Shown here piece after piece: positions 1 through 6,093 of a stretch of DNA of 7,743 nucleotides. The notes under the pieces were generated by a model. That model did not search any database. It was given only the letters and a program-made list of their open reading frames with translations, and was not told the origin of the DNA. Origin of the DNA: Chloroflexota bacterium (GTDB lineage: Bacteria; Chloroflexota; Dehalococcoidia; JACPQK01). A program made the translations under genes and the position numbers. Location of the stretch: NCBI GenBank assembly GCA_016190535.1, contig JACPQK010000048.1, forward strand, positions 1 through 7,743. The letters run 5' to 3'. The stretch's first letter is position 1; every line of letters begins with the position of its first letter.

Positions 1-256
1 GGATACGCAGCTTCAATAGCTCCGTCTCCGGGTCCGAGTAGTCTGAGGATGTGCCAATGTTGGCGTTGACCTTGGTGCGCAGTCCCCGTCCGATGCCACA
101 GGGGTCCAGGTGGCGGTGGTAAACGTTGGCGGGGATACAAATAGTGCCCCGGCTCAGGCCCTCCCGGGTGGTCTCCGGGGCCAGGCCTTCCCGCTCTGCC
201 ACTCGCGCCATGGCCGGGCTGACCTCACCGGCCAGGGCCAGCTCCCGCTGCGTCAT
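1..256 (-). CDS. thiC: Phosphomethylpyrimidine synthase ThiC, N-terminal part (gene runs off the window)
   Basis: ThiC is a radical-SAM enzyme that rearranges 5-aminoimidazole ribotide into HMP phosphate, the pyrimidine half of thiamine. The window holds its first 85 codons; the catalytic barrel and the C-terminal iron-sulfur cysteines lie beyond base 1. Visible family features are the opening MTQRELALAG, the segment GTICIPANVYH (about residues 37-47) and the hallmark KVNANIGTSSDYSD (about 62-75). The ATG at 256-254 is chosen because MTQ is the usual family start and a purine-rich Shine-Dalgarno (GAGGGGAG, 265-258) lies just upstream. In-frame TTG codons exist 15 and 18 bases further up but lie in the attenuator tail. 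The gene sits directly behind a TPP riboswitch, which independently supports the call. No lesion is visible in the part present. Confidence 0.95.
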   Translation of the reverse strand, partial: MTQRELALAGEVSPAMARVAEREGLAPETTREGLSRGTICIPANVYHRHLDPCGIGRGLRTKVNANIGTSSDYSDPETELLKLRI

Positions 257-267
257 TCTCCCCTCGT

Positions 268-317
268 ACAACAAATAGACCAAGAGCTTCGGTAAGCGGC
301 GAACGTACTCTTGGTCT
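268..317 (-). terminator. Intrinsic terminator / attenuator hairpin in the thiC leader
   Basis: On the minus strand AGACCAAGAG (317-308) and CTCTTGGTCT (286-277) form a perfect 10-bp stem. The 21-nt loop can add an inner TTCG/CGAA stem. The stem is followed at once by a U-rich stretch (ATTTGTTGT, 276-268) and then by the thiC Shine-Dalgarno. The position between a TPP aptamer and the start codon suggests a riboswitch-controlled terminator. The stem is less GC-rich and the U tract less pure than in a strong constitutive terminator, as expected for a regulated one. Its 5' arm contains ACCAAGA, complementary to UCUUGGU inside the aptamer, which offers a competing antiterminator. The regulation is inferred. 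Confidence 0.7.
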
Positions 318-325
318 GTGATTCA

Positions 326-415
326 GCCGCTTCCCTACGCTTGCATTACCAAGATCAGGTTCCTAGGGTTCCCCGATATCCTCGAGGTCTCAGCCTGCTG
401 AGCACCCCTAGCGGC
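326..415 (-). promoter_or_regulatory. TPP riboswitch (THI element) controlling thiC
   Basis: The minus strand carries the conserved core of the thiamine pyrophosphate aptamer in the right order. P1 is closed by GCCGCT (415-410) and AGCGGC (331-326). The conserved AGGGGUGC follows the 5' P1 strand, then a short hairpin (GCUCAGCAGGCUGAG) containing the CUGAGA box. Next comes the P4/P5 side with ACCCU, then ACCUGAUC, the CUUG/CAAG hairpin with GGUAAUG, and finally GCGUAGGGA. All signature blocks of the thi box are present and P1 is perfectly paired. The aptamer lies 70 nt upstream of the thiC start and just upstream of an attenuator hairpin, so TPP binding most likely causes premature termination. 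Confidence 0.96.
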
Positions 416-445
416 CCCTGCCGTATTCGATTTTGAGCTAGCCCA

Positions 446-474
446 AGCATACCGCGGGGACTGCCAAAAAGCAA
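446..474 (-). promoter_or_regulatory. Putative sigma70-type promoter for the thiC leader
   Basis: On the minus strand TTGCTT (474-469) and TATGCT (451-446) are separated by exactly 17 bases. This resembles a -35/-10 pair, with three of six and four of six consensus matches. Transcription would start near base 439, about 24 bases before the riboswitch P1 helix, so the whole aptamer would be transcribed. The call rests on spacing and location; the -35 match is weak. Confidence 0.45.
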
Positions 475-503
475 TATGGTGTACTCCCCAGACCAACGCA
501 AAT

Positions 504-517
504 GTTACAGTAACTGT
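504..517. other. Overlapping short palindromes, possible operator
   Basis: GTTACAGTAAC (504-514) and ACAGTAACTGT (507-517) are two perfect 11-base palindromes sharing eight bases. They lie about 30 bases upstream of the putative thiC -35 box. This could be a regulator binding site, but palindromes this short also arise by chance. The rest of the non-coding stretch between the riboswitch and the IS5 element shows no tRNA, gene or other structured element that I can recognise. Confidence 0.15.
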
Positions 518-595
518 GGCTGAGCTTACCGTGAAACGTGGTTCAAGAGCGGTTGGCGAGAGGGGGCGTTGGGCGAGCCGCCCGGCAACGGCCTA

Positions 596-611
596 GAAGT
601 CATTTCAAAAC
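596..611 (+). repeat. Left terminal inverted repeat of the IS5-family element
   Basis: GAAGTCATTTCAAAAC pairs with the reverse complement of 1427-1442 (GAAGCTATTTCAAAAC), matching 14 of 16 bases; the only difference is TC versus CT at positions 5-6. A TA dinucleotide lies immediately outside. The transposase stop codon (600-602) is within this repeat. Confidence 0.85.
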
Positions 612-1037
612 CCTTCCCAGGGTGATGAGGATGCAAGCCAAGAGGACAAAGGCGTGGTAAACGTGAGGAAGGCGTTCGTGGCGGACCGGCACTGGGCGAA
701 AGCAGCCCAGCCAAAGCAAAGGTCCGCCCCATTATCCAGCGGTGTCGGTAGCCACTGATATCGGCCTTCCTACCGGGCCGGGACTTCTTTCCGCGCCGCT
801 CAGGGATGCTCGGGTGAACGCCCCGCCGCCGCAGCGCAGTGCGGAAGGCCTGGCTGTCGTATGCCTTGTCCGCTACCACCTCCTTGGGCCTCCCGCGTCT
901 CCTGGGCATGCGGATAGTAGCCAGGGTAGGTTCGGCCAGCCGGATTTCCGCCACTTGGGCGCTGGCCACCAGGAGGCCCAGGGGAAGTCCCTGCCCGTCC
1001 ACTGCCAGCATCACCTTGCTCCCTTTGCCATGGCGGG

Positions 1038-1376
1038 TCAGGCCGACGGCGCCGCCCCCTTTTTTGCTGGCACGAAGGTGGCATCCAAGGAAATCCGGTT
1101 CCAGTCCAGCCCTTCCCTCTCGTCCAGGGTTTGGAGTAAGGCTTGCCGGATCTGCTTCCACATCCCATCCTCCTGCCATCGGCGCAGCCGACGCCAACAC
1201 GTTACTGGACTCCCGTATTGGCGCGGCAGGTCCTGCCACCGGCTGCCCGTTTGGAGCACATACAGAATCCCTTCCAGGGTTTGTCTATCATCTGCACGGG
1301 GACGCCCTGTGCGCGCTGCGGCAGGAAGCGGCGGAGCCAAAAGCGCCCACTGCTCATCGGTGAGCCCGTGGAACAT
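1038..1376 (-). CDS. IS5-family transposase OrfA (zero-frame product)
   Basis: This is the 112-residue product made when ribosomes do not slip at 1065-1059. It contains the N-terminal DUF4096-like domain of IS5 transposases (DEQWALLAPPLP, then GRPRADDRQTLEGILYVLQTG and WRRLRRWQEDGMW) and the first catalytic Asp near its end, and stops shortly after the slippery run (PAKKGAAPSA). It has no complete catalytic triad. In related elements such short products are proposed to act as regulators; here that is only a possibility. Confidence 0.65.
   Translation of the reverse strand: MFHGLTDEQWALLAPPLPAAARTGRPRADDRQTLEGILYVLQTGSRWQDLPRQYGSPVTCWRRLRRWQEDGMWKQIRQALLQTLDEREGLDWNRISLDATFVPAKKGAAPSA
1059..1065 (-). 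other. Programmed -1 ribosomal frameshift heptamer A_AAA_AAG
   Basis: On the minus strand the zero-frame codons GCA AAA AAG form the canonical slippery heptamer A AAA AAG, followed by a GC-rich stretch able to fold. A -1 slip here converts the short OrfA (ending KKGAAPSA) into the conserved continuation KKGGGAVGLTR of IS5 transposases. The alignment of the slip to the known protein sequence is exact. Actual frameshifting efficiency is unknown. Confidence 0.75.
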
Positions 1377-1426
1377 GATCCCCTTCCAAGCTCAAATATC
1401 CTGGCTATCATGCCACATGCCTACCC

Positions 1427-1442
1427 GTTTTGAAATAGCTTC
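1427..1442 (-). repeat. Right terminal inverted repeat of the IS5-family element
   Basis: Read on the minus strand this is GAAGCTATTTCAAAAC, matching the left end at 14 of 16 bases. It is followed on the plus strand by TA (1443-1444), the presumed target duplication. It lies about 50 bp upstream of the transposase start codon at 1376. Confidence 0.85.
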
Positions 1443-1460
1443 TAATAATCCCTGGAACTC

Positions 1461-2549
1461 TTACAGAATGAGCATACCATCCCCCAAAGAGTAGAAGCGG
1501 TAGCCCTGGGCGATGGCCTGGGCGTAGGCGGCTTTGACCCGATCCCAACCAGCGAAGGCGGCCACCAGCATCAGGTTGGTGCTCCGGGGCAGGTGGAAGT
1601 TGGTAATGAGGGTGTCTACCGCCCGGAAACGGTGCCCCGGCAGGACGAGCAGGTCGTTCCAGCCGGTGAAGGGGGCCAGGCGGCCTTCGACAAGCTCAGG
1701 GCGAGCGGAACTCTTACCCTTTGGTGGTGAGCCCATCGAGCCACGGAGGGCCGCCGCCTCCAGCGTGCGCACCACGCTGGTGCCCACGGCCACCACCCGG
1801 TGGCCGTGGGCCTGCGCCGTGGCCACGGCGCAGGCGGCGGCCTCACTCAGCTCGCAATACTCGGGCAACATGCCATGCTCTCGGGGGTCCTCCACCCTCA
1901 CCGGCAAGAAGGTGGCCGGCCCAATATGCAGAGTAAGCATCGCCACCTCAATCCCTCTTAAACGGAGACCTTCCAACAACTCCGGCGTGAAGTGAAGGCC
2001 CGCCGTGGGGGCGGCCAGGCTGCCCTCGGCGGGGCTCAGGCCAGGGCCCTCCCGGTGGGCGTAGACTGTCTGATAGCGCTCCGGGTCGGCCAGGGGCTGG
2101 CGGATGTAGGGGGGCAGGGCCACCTGCCCCAACTGCTCCAGGGGGAACTCCTGGGAAAAGGCCACCCGGGTGGTGCCCTGTAATGTGGTCGCCTCGATCT
2201 GGGCAGAGATACTGGTGCCATCGAAGTTGACCACGGTGCCGGGACGCAGCCGCCGCCCCGGGCGGGCCAGGCAGTCCCAGACCAGGGGTGCCTGCCGGCG
2301 CACCAGCAGGAGATCCACCCTACCCCCCGTGGGCCGGCGGCCTACCAGGCGGGCAGGGACCACCCGGCTATCGTTGACCACCAGCAGGTCACCCGGCTCC
2401 AGCATCTGCGGAAGGTCATAGAAGTGGCGGTGCTCCACGGATGCCGAGGAGCGGTGGAGCACCAGCAGCCGGGAGTGGTCGCGAGGCTCTGCCGGGGCCT
2501 GGGCGATGAGCTCAGGCGGAAGGTAGTAGTCGAAATCCCTGGTCTTCAA
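1461..2549 (-). CDS. queA: S-adenosylmethionine:tRNA ribosyltransferase-isomerase QueA
   Basis: QueA transfers and isomerises the ribosyl group of SAM onto preQ1-modified tRNA, giving epoxyqueuosine at the wobble base of GUN-anticodon tRNAs. Hallmarks are MKTRDFDYYLPPELIAQ at the start, LVVNDSRVVPARL (about 56-68), AAPTAGLHFT (179-188), LHIGPATFLPVR (207-218), VDTLITNFHLPRST (311-324) and the C-terminal FYSLGDGMLI. Its 362 residues exceed the usual ~340 because of two in-frame insertions: about 8 residues before AAPTAGLHFT between two GAGGGC repeats, and about 20 residues around 270-290 including a REP-like sequence coding ARPELVEG. The usual VGTTSVRTLE reads VGTSVVRTLE. The start is a TTG (2549-2547) with AGGGCAGGGAG abutting it, chosen because MKTxDFDY is the family start. 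The frame is open throughout, so the enzyme may be functional. It lies behind a terminator and probably has its own promoter. Confidence 0.95.
   Translation of the reverse strand: MKTRDFDYYLPPELIAQAPAEPRDHSRLLVLHRSSASVEHRHFYDLPQMLEPGDLLVVNDSRVVPARLVGRRPTGGRVDLLLVRRQAPLVWDCLARPGRRLRPGTVVNFDGTSISAQIEATTLQGTTRVAFSQEFPLEQLGQVALPPYIRQPLADPERYQTVYAHREGPGLSPAEGSLAAPTAGLHFTPELLEGLRLRGIEVAMLTLHIGPATFLPVRVEDPREHGMLPEYCELSEAAACAVATAQAHGHRVVAVGTSVVRTLEAAALRGSMGSPPKGKSSARPELVEGRLAPFTGWNDLLVLPGHRFRAVDTLITNFHLPRSTNLMLVAAFAGWDRVKAAYAQAIAQGYRFYSLGDGMLIL
1684..1708 (+). repeat. REP-like palindromic repeat inserted in frame within queA
   Basis: The sequence CCTTCGACAAGCTCAGGGC followed by GAGCGG belongs to a well-known type of dispersed short repeat in environmental bacterial genomes, recognisable when translated as PELVEG. 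Here it encodes ARPELVEG within an extra loop of QueA that family members normally lack. A related copy (CCTTCG-four variable bases-GCTCA-AGGGC) lies on the minus strand at 7006-7029. Assignment to the repeat class is by recognition of the sequence, not a genome-wide count. Confidence 0.7.
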
Positions 2550-2561
2550 CTCCCTGCCCTG

Positions 2562-2567
2562 ATTATA
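2562..2567 (-). promoter_or_regulatory. Possible -10 box for queA
   Basis: A perfect TATAAT lies on the minus strand 12 bases after the terminator U tract and 12 bases before the queA TTG start. No good -35 is visible, because the correct distance falls inside the terminator hairpin (TATGGG). If used, the mRNA would begin only about six bases before the start codon, nearly leaderless. An alternative is that queA is read by leakage through the terminator. Confidence 0.3.
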
Positions 2568-2572
2568 GCCAC

Positions 2573-2605
2573 AAAAAGGGGCACCCCATACCGGGGTGCC
2601 CCTTT
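2573..2605 (-). terminator. Strong intrinsic terminator after fhs
   Basis: AAAGGGGCACCCC (minus strand 2605-2593) and GGGGTGCCCCTTT (2587-2575) form a perfect 13-bp stem with a 5-base loop, followed on the minus strand by a T5 run (2577-2573). It begins 18 bases after the fhs stop codon and so ends the thyX-folD-fhs unit. On the plus strand the flanking T tract is short, so any bidirectional role would be weak. Confidence 0.92.
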
Positions 2606-2622
2606 GCTCTGACCAGAGAGGC

Positions 2623-4386
2623 CTAGAAAAGCCCCTGCACTTTGCCCGTCTTTACGTCCACATCCACCCTCCTGAAGGCAGGGTCCGAGCTGGTGCCCGG
2701 CATCAGGCTGATGGAGCCCGTTACCGGGCAGAGGAACTTGGCCCCGGAGTAGATGAGGACATCCCGCACGGGAAGGGCCCACCCCTTGGGGACACCCTTG
2801 CGGGAGGGGTCGGAGGTGAGGCTGAGGTGGGTCTTGACCATCATGGTCGTATAGTCGTTGTACTTGGGGTCGGCCTCCAGCGCCTTGGCCTTCTCCTCCG
2901 CCTCGGCGGTCCAGGACACCCCATTGGCGCCATACACCGTCTGGGCGATCTTCGCCACCCGGTCCCGGAGCTTCGTCTCCAGGGGATAGAGGAAGCCGAA
3001 CTCGCTGCTGTCCTTGCTGGCCTCGATAACGGCATCGGCCAGCTCCAGGGCCCCCTCACCACCCTTAAGCCAGTGCTCACTTACCGCGCAGCGGGCACCG
3101 GCGGCCTCAGCCGCCCGTCGCACGACGTTGATCTCCTCTTTGCTATCGGTGTGGAAGCTGTTGATACACACCACAGGGTTGATACCCGCGGCCTTAACAG
3201 TGTTTATGTGGTGCAACAGATTGGACAGGCCCTTCTCCACCAGTCCCGGGTTGGACTTGGTATACTCCTCGGGCAGAGGAATGCCAGCCACCACCCGCGG
3301 GCCACCACCGTGCATCTTGAGGGCACGGATAGTAGCCACCACCACGGAGACATGGGGCTTGAGGCCGCTGAGGCGGGACTTCACGTTCCAGAACTTCTCG
3401 AAGCCGATGTCCGCACCGAACCCGCTCTCGGTCACGTGGTAGTCGAACATCTTCAGCCCCAGGCGGTCCGCGATGATGGAGGACTGCCCCACAGCGATAT
3501 TGGCAAAGGGTCCCGCGTGGACCATGCAGGGCTGGTACTCCACGGTGCAGCAGAGAGTGGGATTGATGCTTTCCACCATGAAGGCCGTCATGGCACCCCC
3601 CACCTCCAGGTCACCCGTGGTAACCGGCTTACCCCGTTTGTCGAAGGCAACAGTTATGTTATTCAGCCGCTCCCTCAAGTCGGCCAGGTCGCGGACGATG
3701 GAGAGTATGGCCATGACCTCGGAGCTAACGGCGATACCGAACTTGGACTGCATCAGGTAGCCGTCCATGCGCCCGCCCATGCCGATGACGATGCTGCGCA
3801 GGCTCTGGGCGCAGAAGTCCAGGATCCAGCCCATCTCCACGCGGGTGGGGTCAACGTCCAGGCGGCGCATCTTGGTGAGGCGGGCAAGCTGCTCGTCGGT
3901 ATAGTTGCGCTCGTGCTGCATCCGGGCGGTGAGGGCCACCATGGCCAGGTTGTGGGCGTTCATAATGTTGTTGATGTCACCGGTGAGGCCCATGGAGAAC
4001 TCGGTCATGGGGATAAGCAGGGCATTGCCGCCACCGGCCGCAGTCCCCTTGATATTCATAGTAGGGCCACCGGAAGGCTGGCGGATACAGCCCCCTACAT
4101 TTATGCCCCGTTTGCCCAGGCCCTCCAGGATGCCCATGGTGGTGGTGGTCTTCCCCTCCCCCAGGGGCGTAGGGGTGATGGCGGTGACCTCAATGTACTT
4201 CCCGTCGGGCTTGTTCTTGAGGCGCTCCAGGACCTTGATGAAGTCCAGTCGACTCAACCGACCATAAGGGATAATCTCATCCTTCTGAAGACCTAGCTTC
4301 TCCCTCCAGTCATCGGGGGTAGGCATGCCAGGCTCTGCCGCCTGGGCTATCTCCCAGTCCTTCATCTTGGTAGCATCGTATGGCAA
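2623..4386 (-). CDS. fhs: Formate--tetrahydrofolate ligase
   Basis: This enzyme joins formate to tetrahydrofolate using ATP, giving 10-formyl-THF, the entry step of the methyl branch of one-carbon metabolism. The ATP-binding loop [12 protein letters not shown] is at about residues 71-82, followed by [15 protein letters not shown] (100-114), [25 protein letters not shown] (135-147), the [10 protein letters not shown] block, [27 protein letters not shown] and the C-terminal ending VQGLF. Its 587 residues slightly exceed the common ~557, mostly from a longer N-terminal arm. The chosen start is a TTG (4386-4384) because a perfect AGGAGG lies four bases upstream; the first internal ATG is seven codons later and too far from that site. 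It follows folD by 50 bases and is closed by a terminator, placing it last in the folate unit. The frame is intact. Confidence 0.97.
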   Translation of the reverse strand: MPYDATKMKDWEIAQAAEPGMPTPDDWREKLGLQKDEIIPYGRLSRLDFIKVLERLKNKPDGKYIEVTAITPTPLGEGKTTTTMGILEGLGKRGINVGGCIRQPSGGPTMNIKGTAAGGGNALLIPMTEFSMGLTGDINNIMNAHNLAMVALTARMQHERNYTDEQLARLTKMRRLDVDPTRVEMGWILDFCAQSLRSIVIGMGGRMDGYLMQSKFGIAVSSEVMAILSIVRDLADLRERLNNITVAFDKRGKPVTTGDLEVGGAMTAFMVESINPTLCCTVEYQPCMVHAGPFANIAVGQSSIIADRLGLKMFDYHVTESGFGADIGFEKFWNVKSRLSGLKPHVSVVVATIRALKMHGGGPRVVAGIPLPEEYTKSNPGLVEKGLSNLLHHINTVKAAGINPVVCINSFHTDSKEEINVVRRAAEAAGARCAVSEHWLKGGEGALELADAVIEASKDSSEFGFLYPLETKLRDRVAKIAQTVYGANGVSWTAEAEEKAKALEADPKYNDYTTMMVKTHLSLTSDPSRKGVPKGWALPVRDVLIYSGAKFLCPVTGSISLMPGTSSDPAFRRVDVDVKTGKVQGLF

Positions 4387-4436
4387 GGGTCCTCCTCTCT
4401 TCTCTAGAAGCTTAACAGTATGTCCGGTGTAGCTTG

Positions 4437-5324
4437 CTATATCAGGCCGGCAGCCCTTTTGGCTGCGGTCACTGTATTGGCCATGAGCATGGTGATGGTC
4501 ATCGGCCCAACCCCACCGGGTACGGGTGAGATGGCCGCCGCCTTCTCTTTTACGGAATCAAAGTCCACGTCCCCCACCAGACGGTAGCCGCTCTTCTTGG
4601 TAGGGTCGTCCACCCTGTTCACCCCCACATCAATGACCACCACGCCTTCCTTCACCATGTCCGCCTTGATCATGGCGGGGCTGCCCGCAGCGGCGATAAG
4701 GATATCGGCCTGGCGGGTGATCTCCGTTAGATTGCGAGTGCCCGTATGGCACATGGTCACCGTAGCATTGGCCCCCGCTTTCTTCTGCATGAGGATGGCA
4801 GCCACAGGCTTTCCCACTATGTTGCTGCGGCCGCACACTACCACGTGTTTCCCTTCAGGGCTGTTGCCGCTGCGGATGAGCATCTGCTGGACGCCCGCCG
4901 GGGTACAGGGCATAAAGGCTGGCTCACCTATAAGGAGCTTTCCCACATTCACAGGATGAAAGCCATCCACATCCTTGTCCGGGGACATAAGATAGAGCAC
5001 CTTGGTCTCGTTGATCTGCTTGGGCAAGGGAAGCTGGACCAGAATGCCATGGAACTTGGGGTCTTGATTGAGTTGCTCCACCTGCTTCAACACCTCCGCC
5101 TCGGAGGTCTCCGCAGGAAGACGGAAGGTCTCACTATAGATGCCGATCTCCTGGCAGGCCTTCTCCTTGTTGCGCACGTAGACCACCGAGGCGGGGTTCT
5201 CACCCACCAGCACTACAGCCAAACCGGGGACTATCCCCCGAGCTTTCAGCTTCCGCACCTCCTGGGCAGTCTCCTCCCGGATGGAGCTAGCTATCTGATT
5301 GCCATCTATGATCTTTGCCGTCAT
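4437..5324 (-). CDS. folD: Bifunctional methylene-THF dehydrogenase / methenyl-THF cyclohydrolase FolD
   Basis: FolD interconverts 5,10-methylene-THF, methenyl-THF and 10-formyl-THF using NAD(P). From the chosen start the protein has 295 residues, normal for the family. Visible motifs are the catalytic Y-x3-K in [11 protein letters not shown] (Tyr about 49, Lys about 53), ILVQLPLP (about 94-101), [19 protein letters not shown], the nucleotide-binding [11 protein letters not shown] and the C-terminal [14 protein letters not shown]. The open frame extends 14 codons upstream, but the ATG at 5324-5322 is preferred because it gives the standard MTAKIIDG start and is directly preceded by AAGGGGAGG. 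It lies between thyX (74 bases upstream) and fhs (50 bases downstream), its metabolic partners, and is probably co-transcribed with both. No lesion is visible. Confidence 0.97.
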   Translation of the reverse strand: MTAKIIDGNQIASSIREETAQEVRKLKARGIVPGLAVVLVGENPASVVYVRNKEKACQEIGIYSETFRLPAETSEAEVLKQVEQLNQDPKFHGILVQLPLPKQINETKVLYLMSPDKDVDGFHPVNVGKLLIGEPAFMPCTPAGVQQMLIRSGNSPEGKHVVVCGRSNIVGKPVAAILMQKKAGANATVTMCHTGTRNLTEITRQADILIAAAGSPAMIKADMVKEGVVVIDVGVNRVDDPTKKSGYRLVGDVDFDSVKEKAAAISPVPGGVGPMTITMLMANTVTAAKRAAGLI

Positions 5325-5342
5325 GACCTCCCCTTCCAAAAC

Positions 5343-5364
5343 GGGTCCGGCACCAGGCCGGCCC
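5343..5364 (-). other. Hairpin in the thyX-folD intergenic leader
   Basis: On the minus strand GGGCCGG (5364-5358) and CCGGACCC (5350-5343) form a 7-bp stem with one bulged A and a 7-base loop, followed by GTTTTGG. It could be a weak attenuator or an RNA processing or stability element that tunes folD relative to thyX. The T run is too short for a strong terminator and no known riboswitch core is visible around it. Confidence 0.35.
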
Positions 5365-5398
5365 ACTCTTGACCTAAGCTTCGTTGCCCCCTATCTCC

Positions 5399-6067
5399 TT
5401 AGTTCAGGGTCGGCATCAGCCCGCAACTCTCAGCCTCGTCACAGTAGCCCAGGTTGAAGCACTTGGGCTTGAGTTCGGCGCCAAGGCGAGGCGCTACCTT
5501 TTCCACTTCTATCTTGATGAGCTCAAAGAGGTGCACTATCTCCCACTGGGCCCGGAGGCACAGCCTGAGAGAGGCCGCATGCATCAGCTCCCGGGCGTTC
5601 ATGGTCATTACCAGGCGGGTCTCCACGGCATTGGGCAGGACGTAGCGGGCGTCCTCGGCGGGTATCCCCGCCGCCACCATCTCCTGGTAAAGGCCATGGC
5701 TTGCCGATATGGCCTGTTGGTACTTCTCCAGAAACCCTGGCCGTTCTGCGATGGTTAGGGGGGTAACGTACTTCAGTTCCTTCACCGGGACATAGCGCTG
5801 GCTCTGCTGGGTGTAGCTGGCCAGGCGGTGGCGCACCAACTGATGGCTGGTGGCCCGGGAGATACCCTCTATACCAAAGGTGAAGCTGGCATGCTCAAAA
5901 GGGGAAAGGTGGCCAGAGGACAGCAAGCGCTCCAGCAGGGTATTCGCCCGCTCCGGGGTCATGCTATCTGTGAGATACAAAGCGGAAGAACTGGTGGTGG
6001 AAAGCCTGGCGGCAGCAGCAATAGTGAGCTCCGGCTGTGAGGTGTATGCTATTATCCGGACTTCCAT
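5399..6067 (-). CDS. thyX: FAD-dependent thymidylate synthase ThyX
   Basis: ThyX makes dTMP from dUMP with methylene-THF as carbon donor and FAD/NAD(P)H as reductant, releasing THF instead of dihydrofolate, so it does not impose the DHFR demand of ThyA. The protein has 222 residues, a normal length. The defining motif RHR-x2-S-x4-SQRY is complete as RHRLASYTQQSQRY (79-92), preceded by LSPFEHASFTF (54-64) and SRATSHQLV, with NAVETRLVMTMNAREL in the C-terminal half. The ATG at 6067-6065 follows only a weak Shine-Dalgarno (AAGGGC about 11 bases upstream) but lies about 20 bases from the predicted transcription start. It is the first gene of a unit with folD and fhs, which supply its folate cofactor. 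The frame is intact. Confidence 0.97.
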   Translation of the reverse strand: MEVRIIAYTSQPELTIAAAARLSTTSSSALYLTDSMTPERANTLLERLLSSGHLSPFEHASFTFGIEGISRATSHQLVRHRLASYTQQSQRYVPVKELKYVTPLTIAERPGFLEKYQQAISASHGLYQEMVAAGIPAEDARYVLPNAVETRLVMTMNARELMHAASLRLCLRAQWEIVHLFELIKIEVEKVAPRLGAELKPKCFNLGYCDEAESCGLMPTLN

Positions 6068-6093
6068 CCAATATATGCCCTTGCCAAACGGCG

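Larger units (their letters stand above)
600..1376 (-). pseudogene. IS5-family transposase (OrfA-OrfB fusion by -1 frameshift), broken
   Basis: The protein begins MFHGLTDEQWALLAPPLP, a typical IS5-family N-terminus, with the first catalytic Asp in RISLDATFVPAKKGG. After a -1 shift at the A/G run it continues as GGAVGLTRHGKGSKVMLAVDG and reaches the second Asp in VADKAYDS. The family C-terminal motif Y-x2-R-x3-E-R is present as YRHRWIMGR: the catalytic Glu is Gly (codon 727-729, GGG instead of the expected GAG). Just after it one extra base in the A3 run at 713-715 shifts the frame again. Removing it restores FAWLGCFRPVPVRHERLPH and a stop at 600-602. Without that correction the second frame reads out of the element to a stop at 526-528. 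The start codon is preceded by GGAAGGGG. Two independent lesions make this copy non-functional unless the extra base is a sequencing error, and the Glu loss would remain. Confidence 0.85.
596..1442 (-). mobile_element. IS5-family insertion sequence (IS427-like, two-frame transposase), inactivated
   Basis: This 847-bp element is bounded by near-perfect 16-bp inverted ends (596-611 and 1427-1442) and flanked on both sides by the dinucleotide TA (594-595 and 1443-1444), consistent with a 2-bp target duplication. It encodes a single IS5-type transposase split between two frames by a slippery run, the layout of the IS427 subgroup. The transposase stop codon lies inside the left end, as is common in compact elements. 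The element sits 17 bp after the queA stop codon and separates queA from the thiC control region. The copy looks dead: the transposase carries an extra frameshift and has lost its catalytic Glu. The well-preserved ends suggest a fairly recent insertion. Confidence 0.88.

Noticed and set aside
456..489. GGGGA ... TCCCC dyad around the putative thiC -35 box as an operator
   Set aside because: Only five paired bases plus a scattered CCA/TGG match over a long spacer; expected by chance in GC-rich DNA.
742..1494. A 250-codon plus-strand open frame across the IS5-type element and the end of queA
   Set aside because: It is antisense to the transposase and crosses the inverted repeat of the element. 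No family motif is visible, and such frames are common opposite GC-rich genes.
2596..4296. A 566-codon open frame on the plus strand opposite fhs
   Set aside because: It is the antisense shadow of fhs. Its composition is rich in His, Gly, Val and Leu without recognisable motifs, it lacks a good ribosome site, and fhs is unmistakable on the other strand.
5325..5366. Extended folD N-terminus starting at 5366
   Set aside because: The extra 14 residues are not part of the FolD fold and would span the intergenic hairpin. The ATG at 5324 has a good ribosome site and the standard MTAKIIDG start.
4746..5372. A 208-codon plus-strand open frame opposite folD
   Set aside because: Antisense shadow of folD with no independent support such as a ribosome site or motif.
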